DNA of 64,000 bases from Lutjanus erythropterus (taxonomy: Eukaryota; Chordata; Actinopteri; Lutjaniformes; Lutjanidae). The DNA lies in contig CM034595.1 in the NCBI GenBank assembly GCA_020091685.1, positions 12,886,525 through 12,950,524 of the forward strand, read 5' to 3'. The position numbers were made by a program, and so were the translations under genes. Shown piece by piece: positions 53,850 through 63,772 of the stretch (position 1 is its first letter; each line of letters begins with the position of its first letter). Under the pieces are notes generated by a model. It ran no database searches, had not been told where the DNA came from, and worked only from the letters and a program-made list of their open reading frames with translations.

Positions 53850-54300
53850 CTGGACCGGGCTTGTGAGGGATATTGGCATGTACACGAGATTGATGAAAAT
53901 TACTTCCAGAGCATTTATTTCTTCTAATACCACTGAAAGAAGAGTGTGCACTCAGGAGATATTTGATCTGAATTAGGGAAACTGATGAAGCAATTGATTA
54001 ATTGGAATTTAAGCCATCAGTCACCGGAGCCATCAGCAGCATCATTTACATTCCAAACAATCAGCTGATGGCCCAATAGGACACTGAGTATTAATACGCA
54101 GGAGTCAATGCGATACTGCCACGTCGCCACCAACCCTTATTGACAAGCACAATGACACTTTTAATCCCCACTTGATCAAATTGCATATATTTTGGGATTT
54201 CCACACCAATTCAATATGTCTTATGAATTTTTAATCTGGTAGGAGGAGCAGGGGGTTTAAGCGATGGAGATTTATCTTTTTTTTTCCTTAAGGTGAAACA
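53850..54300. promoter_or_regulatory. Candidate enhancer block with a paired homeodomain palindrome
   Basis: CAATTGATTAATTG (53991-54004) is a 14-bp near-palindrome carrying overlapping TGATTAAT/ATTAATT cores, typical of paired homeodomain or PBX/HOX-type sites. Nearby are CAGCTGATGG, TATTAATACGC and TTTTTAATCTGG. The block is balanced and transposon-free and has no useful frame. Binding partners are not determinable from sequence. Confidence 0.42.
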
Positions 54301-54496
54301 CAGTAAAGACAGGAGGGGAAGACATGATCCATTATTAATTACTACCCTCCATCTTTTGTTTTGTTGTTGCCAGATATATTGTGACATGAACTGTTTTTAT
54401 GTATACGCTCTATGCCGCAGATACCACGCCATGCAGTTTTCTAAATACCCCGTAGCCCTGCCAGATGAACTCAAGGAGCCCTGCATCATCATTCAT
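54301..54496. other. Balanced sequence with a 68-codon frame, not called
   Basis: A plus-strand frame 54293-54499 reads through TTGTTGTTGCCAG, which could serve as a splice acceptor, to a stop at TTCATTAA. The product is cysteine- and histidine-bearing but resembles nothing I know. Kept as a weak exon candidate only. Confidence 0.2.
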
Positions 54497-54645
54497 TAAC
54501 TTTGCCAAGGAGGTGCCGTTTGTTTGTCCATCTGTCTGTCTGCTTCAGCAAGATTATAGAAAAAAGCTACTGGCCTGATTATCATGAAATTTGGTGGAAA
54601 GGTGTAGCGTGGACCATAGAGCAGATCAGAATTACAAGGTGGATA
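54497..54645 (+). mobile_element. LINE 3' tail fragment (AACTTTGCCAAGGAGGT type)
   Basis: AACTTTGCCAAGGAGGTGCC, then GTTTGTCCATCTGTCTGTCT and ATCATGAAATTTGGTGGAAA, follow a retrotransposon tail that recurs throughout fish genomes. No reverse-transcriptase frame is attached. Confidence 0.6.
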
Positions 54646-55039
54646 CACAAATTATTCTTCTCTTTTGTTGATAAAAGGGATAAGGCAGAGGTCTGCACTC
54701 TCCAAGTGTCCTCCAAGCCCTTCTTGCATTAATCTTAAACTGAATTTGACAGTATTATTTATAAAAATCAGTAATCCTATCATACACCTAATGTTTATAT
54801 CAATTTGGTCATTATTGCATTTTCCTGCAACCACCGCTTGGAGTGACCTGGAGTTTATTTGTAATATGATATTCAAATATTTGTGTTTAATACGTAGGCC
54901 TTTATGTTTTTATGTGTTTCACAGCCTATGTAATGCTGTCAGAGATAATATGATGCTCTGGAAAGTCCTGATTGAAGGGTGAAAAAATGCAGTGCCTCAC
55001 CAATGGCTGATTAAGAAAAGTGCCTGCAATTTGAAACCC
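54646..55039. other. Unassigned sequence
   Basis: A 105-codon plus-strand frame (54665-54982) and a 74-codon minus-strand frame overlap. Neither is recognised. Confidence 0.4.
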
Positions 55040-55170
55040 TAGGCATGACTTATGTCATGTGACATTACACAACGTTGTAACAATGGTTATTTTGGTCAGG
55101 TTTAGGCACAAAAACTACTTGGTTAGGTTTAAGAAAATATTGTGCTTTGGGTTAAAATAAGTGAGGTAAC
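55040..55170 (+). repeat. GGTTTAGG-type dispersed repeat, copy 4
   Basis: GTCAGGTTTAGGCACAAAAA, CTTGGTTAGGTTTAAGAAAA and TTTGGGTTAAAATAAGTGAG are the clearest version of the family core in the window. Confidence 0.6.
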
Positions 55171-55739
55171 TCGTGACAGAAGTAGCATATACAACAAAAT
55201 TTAAGTAACTTAAGACTTTAAATAAGTTCACATGAACTTTTTGTTTCTGGATCAAATTCCTGTGTCCTACTTTATTGCTCTTAGTACTTCTCCTGTCATA
55301 GTTAGGAATGCGCATTAGTATTGCTCACACTGACTGTATAGGTTGTAATAATCTGCTTGCACAGACGAGCTAGATGCTTGTTTTTATGGTGAAGACAGGC
55401 TGACTTTTGCTATTTTTGCTAACTATTTAAAGTGTTTAATTTAGCTATCTATTATAGCCACTTATCTAATCACTGTTTAGACTTATCTGCGCGTGCTAAT
55501 TAGCTTTTATGGCCTAATTGCAACACATAGTGTGCAGAGGTAGGCTGGTTAGCACAGTTTGCCAATCACCGTTCAATCCCAAAATCTGTGCATAATCACC
55601 ATTCTACTTAATGCATACAGTAACATATTCACACCTTACAGAAAAGCAAAATTTTAGTGTACTTTAGAAGATTTAAAATCTACTTTGGCTTACATTTTGC
55701 AAGTTATTTCTTCACGGTGCATGTTGTATGGATGAATGA
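55171..55739. other. Unassigned AT-rich sequence
   Basis: No gene or transposon end is recognised. GCTAATTAGC-like words occur near 55495. Confidence 0.45.
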
Positions 55740-55850
55740 TGTTTTATACTGTGACAATACTGTGGTTAAGATCTGCTTAGATTTAGGGACAAAAATTCTT
55801 GGTTAGGAAAATCACGGTTTGGGTTAAAATGATCACTCTCACAAGATCTT
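55740..55850 (+). repeat. GGTTTAGG-type dispersed repeat, copy 5
   Basis: AGATTTAGGGACAAAAATTC, TTGGTTAGGAAAATCACGGT and TTGGGTTAAAATGATCAC align in order with copy 4, about 700 bases upstream. Confidence 0.55.
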
Positions 55851-55877
55851 TTGGGGATTACCATCTAGACATGGCCT

Positions 55878-56245
55878 TCCATGGATGTACTATAAAGTAC
55901 TGGATACTGGACCCAGGAGGCACCTATTCAGTCCAATGACAACTGCTCACCTGGTGCATACACCTGGTGCATCCCTGGTTATGCAGCCCACTTAATATGC
56001 ACAGTATTTCTTCTCTGGCCCTGCACATGACTCCCTGCTGAACCCATAGACTTTACATTGTGATGACATAAGAGATTTTTAAATCAATTTGCTCCACTCT
56101 AGGAAAGTTTTACAAATATAAAACCTCCATGGATCAAAAATTCACAAAGAAAGACTCATAACCAACTTTGTTTGTGTTTCAGAGTGTCTCAGACATTTTG
56201 TTTATAATGGTGTATAATTGCTAGTTCTATTATACATCTACATCC
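55878..56245. mobile_element. MITE with CCATGGATGTACTATA terminus
   Basis: The left TCCATGGATGTACTATAAAG and right CTAGTTCTATTATACATCTA are imperfectly inverted. The interior words CACCTGGTGCATACACCTGG, CATAGACTTTACATTGTGAT and AGGAAAGTTTTACAAATA fit a fish dispersed repeat I recognise. No coding capacity. Confidence 0.55.
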
Positions 56246-56880
56246 TGGTCATCTCAATTTTGTGCTGGCACTGGTTTATGATGTCATCAGCAACTGCCCT
56301 TACCCTGCAAGCATTTGATACATTGGCAGTGACATGAAGCTGGTGGTTAATTTTGACATCCGCCCTGACAGGCTCAAAATGTTCCCAATATAACATTATG
56401 ATATTGTAAATACACACAAACAGCTCTGGAAACTGATACTTCCCGGGCTTGGGCTGCAACAAAATATCTGACAATAAAACAACAAAGTCATGTAACAGGA
56501 AATTCTTTGAATAAAAATAGAGAGTCTATAAAGGAAACAGGACAACAAAAAAAATGAAATAAACAGCAGCAAAACACGTCAGGATCTACTATGAGTCAGA
56601 CCATGAGCCAGGATGCTGCGACTCATAAAAGGACATGCATAACCTTTAGCTTAGTTCCTACAGACTACAAATAGTTTTTGTTCTCATGCTCTGGCACAAA
56701 TTCACAGACGCAAACATGAATTACATGCTGGGCTATATGATTCACAGAAGGCACTGATTGTTCTTTCAAAGTGCCCATTACGGAGGCCTATCATTGCAAC
56801 ATCAAGCCCTCCTTCCCATTGACAGTGCTGACGTTTTCCCACTTGGCCTGAGCCCCCTACTGACAGCAACGCCAGTAATG
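56246..56880. other. Unassigned sequence
   Basis: AT-rich to balanced, with no recognised element. A 78-codon minus-strand frame is unsupported. Confidence 0.4.
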
Positions 56881-56918
56881 CTCCCTCCCTCCCTCCCTCT
56901 CCCCCCTCCTCTCCCTCT
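56881..56918. repeat. (CCCT)n / polypyrimidine tract
   Basis: CTCCCTCCCTCCCTCCCTCT continues as CCCCCCTCCTCTCCCTC. All pyrimidine on the plus strand; the minus strand is all purine and G-rich, so G-quadruplex or triplex structure is possible. Confidence 0.92.
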
Positions 56919-57700
56919 CACCGCTGCAGTTCTCACAATGTTAGATTTTGCTGAAGAAGTTAGTCATTAGTTGAAACAGCAGAGTGTTGTAATGAAATCT
57001 GCCGGCCACATCAATAGTGTTTACTGTTGCCAGTTTGCTTTGCTCCATGCTTTTTTAATTTATTTGTTTGGTGTGCAGCAGTACAGCATCACTGTAATGA
57101 TGTTTGCCCTCACTGATGTGTGAGGGCCAGGGACTCAACCCAATAATATCTGCCTGGATGTGGGTCACATACCTATAACATTTAATAAGATGCTCATCAT
57201 GTACCCTGTAGGTTAATCAACACCTCATCAGATCACTCTGATGGATTATTCTCAATAAAAGCACCTTCCTCCAGTTGGTTAGCCACATGGCTGGCTGGCT
57301 GACTGGGAGAAGTGCTCTGCTCTGACTGGGTTCTTCCCCCCTCCGACTTAAAGCACTAATTAAGTAGCCAGGGCGCTAAGTTACAGAGAAACAGCCAGCG
57401 GGAACCACAGGAGACAGGCTGCACTGTTACAGCAGCGGCAGCAGCAGCAGGCCCACTCACTGCGATCGTTTCCTCAGACGGGTGTCAAAACACCCCCGGT
57501 CTGCCTCCCATCAAGTCCCCAGCGCAGAAATAGGAAGTGAGCCTCTGAAAGGAAAGATTAAAGTTTTCTGGAAGCACTGTTGGCAGCTGCACATGCCCTA
57601 AAGATAAACTTTATCCGGCCGCATGTGCAAAACTTTGCTGGAGCCATTTGTCATCTTCCAAAGTAATACATTTCCAAGTGGCTTGGATTTTAGACAAGAA
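56919..57700. promoter_or_regulatory. Repeat-poor interval, candidate conserved non-coding elements
   Basis: Balanced and transposon-free. Notable parts are AAAGCACTAATTAAGTAGCC near 57351, a short CAG-rich stretch (57430-57450, GCAGCGGCAGCAGCAGCAG) and CpG-bearing sequence around 57460-57500. No frame longer than 60 codons, so non-coding constraint is a better guess than an exon. Confidence 0.35.
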
Positions 57701-58380
57701 CATGAGACTGGCCACCGCAATGTGGTCGGCTAGTGGCCCACTGTTTTGATACAGAATGAGAAGTCTAAATCATACCAAAATGTGCAAGAACCCCCCCCAA
57801 AAAACCTGCACTTTCTCCACATTTGCTGTGTTCCTTGATTTTTACGGAGCATCCCCTGTCATCAGTTGCACTATTTAATCTATAGCTCAAAAGTGCTAAA
57901 TCAGTCTTATGCTAAGACATTTTTGTATTTTCATCCCGAATGTCTCTTACTTTATTTTGCTATGTTAGTATGTGTCCAGGTTAGATTCACCAAACTCCCT
58001 TAACTGCAAAACCTTGTCTTAAAGCGCGTGTTTCTATTTGATGAACGCCACCTGGACATTAACAGACGTTGTTGTTGTGTGTTTTTAATCACTGGCATAA
58101 TCAATGCCCCACAAATTGCTATATAATGCTATATGTTCTCTTCTATTTGTGGTCAAGTTTCAATCACAAAACTGTTTAAATTCTGCTGTTGAATATCAGC
58201 AGATGAAATAAATTTAACAGTGTATTTGGGGACTCCAAACCATTAATGAACGTCTGTATCATTAAGTTCAAAGCTAAGCCATTTCATTAAGAGAAAAATG
58301 ATTGTATGACTTAACCATAATCGTCAATTTATTAATGCTCTTTGTGACACATGTATCCCTTACATAACACTTACAAATAC
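57701..58380. other. Unassigned AT-rich sequence
   Basis: No gene, RNA or transposon terminus is recognised. Confidence 0.45.
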
Positions 58381-58640
58381 ATCAGATGCCAGACAAGACA
58401 TGTTTATTAACATTCATTTAATGCTTATTTTGTATTGGCTGTTAGTTAATGTTTATTACTGTATTAGTGATAATTCTGTCGCATCTTTTTAAACAGTTAA
58501 AAATGTATAAAATAATACCTTAGTCAACAAGAACACCATTAGTAGTAAATGATTAATGATTAAAGACACATTGGTTACCTGTTAGTTAATGCTTATTACT
58601 GCATTACCTACTACAATACAAGCATACAAATAACATGACT
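58381..58640 (+). repeat. Internal 28-bp direct repeat in an old dispersed element
   Basis: A 28-base segment starting CTGTTAGTTAATG occurs at 58439-58466 and 58579-58606 with 26 of 28 identities (two T/C changes). The surrounding AT-rich text (GTAAATGATTAATGATTAAA) resembles a fish repeat, but no termini were found. Confidence 0.65.
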
Positions 58641-58689
58641 TTACACTTTCAGGGTTTTCAAATTGCATTCAGTGTATACACCAAAGTTC

Positions 58690-58870
58690 AATTTTACCTG
58701 CAGGTGATACACCAATCCGTCACATTAACTTGAAACATGGTTAACATGCAACAGTTGCAGTTTGGTTGGTCTAGGCAAGAAACGCCTTGGTAAGGTTTGG
58801 GAAAAGATCATGGTTTTGGTTAAAATAAGTATGTTTTGTTATGTTGCGTTTCGTTCTCTTACCTTGACTT
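58690..58870 (+). repeat. GGTTTAGG-type dispersed repeat, copy 6
   Basis: GCAGGTGATACACCAATCCG (shared with copy 1), then TTTGGTTGGTCTAGGCAAGA, CTTGGTAAGGTTTGGGAAAA and GGTTTTGGTTAAAATAAGTA. This is the longest plus-oriented copy. Confidence 0.55.
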
Positions 58871-59380
58871 ACCTAACCTTACATAGGTCTAAATTATGTT
58901 ACACACAAAAAACAAAACAAAAAAACCCCTCAAAAATCTCAGTAGATTGGCAAACCAGGATGATGATGATTCAGTGAACAGAATATTAATTTTGCATCAA
59001 GATAATTTTGGTTTGACATTTTATTTATTTAAATTTACGGTTGTCTTTAAACTCCAAATTCATCTACTGTAAGTCATTTTAGCTCTCAAGTCAAACAAGT
59101 GTTTTTCCCTCTGTGGTGACAGGCACATTTTTCTTTACATGCCCTCTACAACCGGTTTGGACTGCTCATAAATTTCCTTCATATTTGTGTACTTTAAAAG
59201 AAGAAAATTTTAAGTATGAGAAAATTGTTGAATGCCACAAATTCTCTCAAATCACTCATACGTTCCATGAATCTGTTTGTACCAGTGGTTCTTGCACGAG
59301 GCCCATAGTCCCTGTGTGTATACACATGGAGTTTCAATATATGTTTCTAAATGAGCAGTCACAAGAAATTGCTATTCATA
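58871..59380. other. Unassigned sequence
   Basis: AT-rich. A 143-codon frame (59113-59544) starts here and runs through the CA-rich tract downstream. The CA tract accounts for its histidine/threonine repeats, and nothing else supports it. Confidence 0.4.
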
Positions 59381-59460
59381 CCCACTTAACCCTCCCATGC
59401 ATACACACGCATGCACAAATACACAAACCGACACACATGCAAACACACACATACACACCC
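59381..59460. repeat. Degenerate CA-rich tract
   Basis: CATACACACGCATGCACAAA and ACACACATGCAAACACACAC: CA units with frequent interruptions over about 80 bases. Confidence 0.8.
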
Positions 59461-60650
59461 GGCCAATTCAAGCCTTGGTGCCAGCTAGCCATCTGGTCAG
59501 AACATGATCATCATATGCAATCTGCCCACCCAGGCTGGCACTGATTCACCAGACCAACACTCCAATTACCCTCATCATGCCAACAGTACAGCAGACACAC
59601 TCCACAATGGGACCCACCTGTGCAGGGGTGGAGCGGTTGCCAGATAGACTTGTAAAGAGGGGTCAGTGTGTTGCAGAAATTGAAATACTCGGCTCTACAA
59701 TTAGATGCATTTACAAACATAGCGCATGACTCGATTAGCCTTTATATTGTGAAGAGGAGAACTCTGATTATATGTTGCCAGGTTGGATTCATCTCACTCC
59801 AAATCATCTGTCTACATCATCACAATGGATTAGGGCTGTAAGGTCGTGACCTTTGAATGATCAATAAGCAAACATAGTCATTGCCCACAGGATGGATGTG
59901 TGGTTGCTGATGCAAACATAAAGGAAGAGAAAGAACATCCATTTCAATCCATCTGATGAACCTTTTGGCAAAGTTTGGTGTGACATGAAGAGCAGAAGTT
60001 TCTAAATGATGGTTTTTGCCTCATCAAAGCCTGACCACTACGTCTGTGGCCCCTATCAGCTGATAAGCCCACTGGCTCAACATTGATCTATCTCTCAGCC
60101 CGTCTCCCTTTTCTTAATTTTAATTTTCCCCATTCCTAACCCATGCTAATTCATCCCCCCTGCTATATGATCCATGGACCAGAGGCCTTGGCCGCTCAGA
60201 GTGCCAGGAAGGGTCACTGTTAATTATATCCATTTAATACCCACTTATGTCTGCAGCGACGTCTTCCTGCCGGGGTCACGCAGACTTCGCCCTGCACTTT
60301 ATCCAATAATCTCACAGAATATAGGCTCGGATATTCCAAAAGATCAATGTCATTAACAAGGAGGCACAGAACGCATTTGATTATGGATGTAATTAGTACA
60401 GGCTTGAGGGGACTTGCTCCTATACACAAAGAGGCAAAATCCATTTAGTATCAAAATTGCCTTAAAAATGGACACCACTCTGAGATCATTTTTGCAACTG
60501 ATGACCACCATAATCCAATTAGTATCACTAATGACATGGAATTAGGGCTCATATACATAATACTCATGTCTAACTTTGACTGATAGAAGAAAGCATTAAG
60601 TGTGGCTGAAAGCAAGACATGTTCCAAGTTGTGGTGAGAGGGTTCAGTTT
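59461..60650. promoter_or_regulatory. Repeat-poor interval with a homeodomain-site cluster
   Basis: About 1.2 kb lacking transposon ends. At 60511-60545, TAATCC, CAATTAG, CTAATGA and GAATTAG follow one another within 36 bases. A further GTAATTAGTAC lies near 60389 and ATTTAGTATC near 60443. TAATCC is the bicoid/OTX/PITX-type core; the others are generic homeodomain cores. CpG-bearing sequence around 60255-60290 adds to the contrast with the flanks. Frames of 60-74 codons are unsupported. Confidence 0.42.
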
Positions 60651-60660
60651 ACTGTCACCA

Positions 60661-61960
60661 CACTGTAAAAAAAACTCATACAGCAATTTAGTGGAATCAA
60701 CAAATCTTTTCTCATTAACTTAATGTAAATATACTAGTTTTATATTATAGATTTATATTATATTTTTTGAACGTCATTAAACTTAGAATTTCAAGTATTT
60801 ATTTTTCAGAACACTTAAGGAAACAGGAGTTCTCCTGACTTGAAGTTTAGTAACTTGAAATGATGACTTGAATGAATGTGTTGTACAAAGTTCATCCAAC
60901 TCATGAAATTAAGTTTCTAAAGAAACATGATCAGCAATCTTCCCAACATGCATTGTGTGGGTGTTAAAACTGTCATGCTGCTCTTCTTTTTTTTATAGTT
61001 TGAAGAAAACATATATGATGAAAATTTGCTGTGTATCTAATACAGTTTAAGTTACACTGTAAAAAAAAAAGGCTGAAAAAAATGCAAAATGTCAAGGCAA
61101 CTTACTTAAATAGATTTTTGAGCTTCGAGTGCAACGCAGACTCTTAGGTTTTGAAAAACGTTTCACTAACTAATAATGTGATTTACTTTTCATAAGAATA
61201 AGGGTTAATAATTTAATATTTTCAGCAGTGAGTATTAACGGAAGCAGAATGGTATTGACTCGCAATAAACAAGTGTCCATGTGAAAGTGGAGTAATGGTT
61301 AATAATTTAATATTTTTAGTTGCAACCATTTCATTTTTAACCACCCAAATACATGACAAATTACATACACAGTTAATTGTGTTTTTTTTTAATTTAATTA
61401 AATTTTTTTATTTTTTTGAGGAATGTCTAAAACTCAAGGATTAAAGTTTATCTGAAGAAGAAAAGTAAGTTCCTGCCCCCTTAGAGGCGACAGGAGCAAC
61501 TATAGCTGTAAGTTTATTTGTGTGAAATGAAGAACTGACTTTTCAAACTGAGAAAATGGAAAAGGAGATTCTGTAAAGTTTCTGTAATGTTTGTCAGAGT
61601 GTTTTTTGAACATATTTTTTCAAGTACAACTGAACTGGTAAAAAAGTTGGTTAGAAAAGTTTGTTCATTTTGAATCATTATAAAACCTCAACTTGTCTTT
61701 CCAAATTCAGTCACTTAAAATTTTAAGGCAAGCACTTACTTTTTTTTAAGTAAAACAAAGTTTTTTGCATCATTGCATAATTTGTATGTGCATGAATAAT
61801 GATGCAAAAAATCTTTGGGAATTGAATTTGAAGTCATCCCATGAAGTTTATTTGTTTATAATTATTACAAAATTACCCTCAACTTGTCTTTTCAAAGTCA
61901 GTCATCTTAAAATGTTGAGGCAATCCTTAAAGTTAAAACAAATAGTTTATTTTTACAGTG
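60661..61960 (+). mobile_element. CACTA-like MITE, longest copy, probably with internal insertion
   Basis: It begins CACTGTAAAAAAAACTCATA and ends TTTATTTTTACAGTG, inverted CACTG..CAGTG termini. A second internal CACTGTAAAAAAAAAAGG at about 61053 suggests a nested or tandem second copy. Ordered blocks shared with other copies include GTTCATCCAACTCATGAAAT, CTTTTCAAACTGAGAAAATG and CACTTAAAATTTTAAGGCA. The 1.3-kb length has no transposase. Flanking triplets CCA and CAG do not match exactly. Confidence 0.65.
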
Positions 61961-62263
61961 CAGGCGGAGTCGGTAATCGGTAATGTCGGATTAGGTGCTT
62001 GTCTGTTCTTTGCCAGTTTAGCTACCTGTGGAAAAAAAGGCAGTCCTATTGGGCAAGTGTCTCTGAGGACCTGTGAAAGGTGACACTGTGGATGCTGCAT
62101 TAAGAGGATGAGCTTTTAATAATTCTGTCACAGGGCCGGGGAATATCAGGCCAGGATCACTTTACAGCCCAGCTGAACTGAACATCCAGCCATCTCTCCA
62201 ATGAGAGGCCAGCCTCATTAAAACTCTGTCCCCTGCTGACTTTATCTCTGCGTCATCAGATCG
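61961..62263. promoter_or_regulatory. Candidate conserved non-coding element
   Basis: Balanced block with GCATTAAGAGGATGAGCTTT, TTAATAATTCTGTCACAGGG and CCTCATTAAAACTCTGTCCC, abruptly different from the adjacent transposon. An 80-codon minus-strand frame ends in a lysine-rich run encoded by the neighbouring T tract. Confidence 0.35.
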
Positions 62264-62315
62264 CTCTTCCCTCCTCCGTTTCTTTCTCCTTTTTTTTTTT
62301 TTTTTTTTTTTTTTT
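62264..62315. repeat. Polypyrimidine tract ending in (T)26
   Basis: C/T-only sequence leads into twenty-six consecutive T. On the minus strand this is a poly(A)-like run, but no retrotransposed body is recognised beside it. Confidence 0.92.
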
Positions 62316-63560
62316 GTCTCCGGAACGGTCTCCGTCAGCTTTTTGACATCACGGACACACCTAGAGGCGTTGCTGTCCATCAGCAATGCACCGGTGTCAA
62401 GCAACTAGGTCAGCCACATCTCGGGCGAACAATAACTTAGCGGTGATGTACAATTTAGAAACCTCCAAAATCAGTTTGAATCAGACATCACGCACCAGTG
62501 AGCCTTTGTAATACCTGCTGTAGTCATCAAGTTAAAGATTTAGACACAATAAGCTCTGCGGTTTTCTGCTAATGTAGGTAGAGCAGCAACACATACCTCT
62601 TTATTGAGAACAATCTTGGCTTCCAGTGGAAACCTGTTGCAAGGGATGTGAAAGGGAACAGACAAAATGACAGGACTGAGGAGAGTTTCTGTGGCTTGTA
62701 TTGGATTGCATTGCCCTGAAACTCAAGCCCGTGTGGTAACAGGGTACAGCCACTTAAGATGGCAAGATAGCCACGATGATGGACAGTTTAATTTTTTATA
62801 TAATATCATCAACGGGTTATACTTTGCAGTACGGAGAGAGGGGGACAGAGCTTAAGTTTCCAAGTGTAAAACATTCTATAAAGTTGTTTAATGGAGGATA
62901 AATATTCACTCGGGGTGAGATTAGATTTTTTTTCCTACTTTAATTTAATGCCACAGCCTAAGGTAACTAATAATCACTGCCACACATGGTTCAAATGTCT
63001 GACCTCATATAAATTTATAGGCAGCAACAACTAACATGTAGCCGGTGTACATGTGTACTTTGAATGTTAACAAAACTTCCCATACTTCATCAAACATCTC
63101 ATAATACTCAATTACAGGTCTGTATACGTCTTGTAGATTAGAGGACCTCAGCACATGATGGAAAAAAGGAGGGGGAAGCCTGCTGCATAACGTCTAGCTG
63201 ATTTTGCTTTATAGAAGACTACTAAACCGCCGTAAATGCACACATGCTAAAATCCTTCTCTGTTTTCCATCAAGCTGCTGTGTAGTGGCTATGTTAAATG
63301 TAGGTGGTAAGCTCATATATCTAATTATACAATAGCCAAACATTTTTTGTTAATGAAATGGAAGGAGTGTAATTGAAAACTTCAGCATAATTATTGCTTG
63401 GTGAGTGGCTGGCTTCGGAAAATTGCACGTGTAGGAAGAGGTCTCAGCAGGGGTACCCATGACTTATGAATCGAGCCATTTCAAAAATCCTTACAGCGTG
63501 GCATGTGTGCGCTCACATGCACATGCCCTCACACGTTATTATCATTATTATGATTCTAAA
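62316..63560. promoter_or_regulatory. Repeat-poor interval, weak candidate for conserved non-coding DNA
   Basis: Mostly unique sequence without transposon ends. The parts at 62316-62480 and 63400-63520 are balanced with some CpG. Nothing in it resembles an exon. Confidence 0.25.
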
Positions 63561-63677
63561 ACAGGCAGACAAAAACAGCAACATTACTTGAAGAGCGAGG
63601 AGATTATACAAAATAAACCCTTACCATTGTTGGGAGTGGTACTGCAGAAACGTGCTCTGATACAGTGACCTGTTAAA

Positions 63678-63772
63678 AATGGAGTCAGTAACCTAATCCA
63701 AGTATCACAGTATTTAAGTAACGTAACTTGATTATTTCCTGTTATTTTTGGATTATCTCAATACTGAATATG
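63678..63772 (+). mobile_element. hAT-like MITE fragment (GTAATCTAATCCAAGTA family)
   Basis: GAGTCAGTAACCTAATCCAA, AGTAACGTAACTTGATTATT and TGTTATTTTTGGATTATCTC fit the interior of a common fish repeat built from GTAAC/GATTA words. Both ends are missing. Confidence 0.5.

Noticed and set aside
54293-54499. Single coding exon after TTGTTGTTGCCAG
   Set aside because: An acceptor-like sequence exists, but there is no matching donor-bounded partner, no recognised protein motif, and the stop coincides with the start of a LINE fragment.
59113-59544. 143-codon plus-strand frame
   Set aside because: Its histidine/threonine repeats come from the CA-rich tract at 59381-59460; the rest has no family resemblance.
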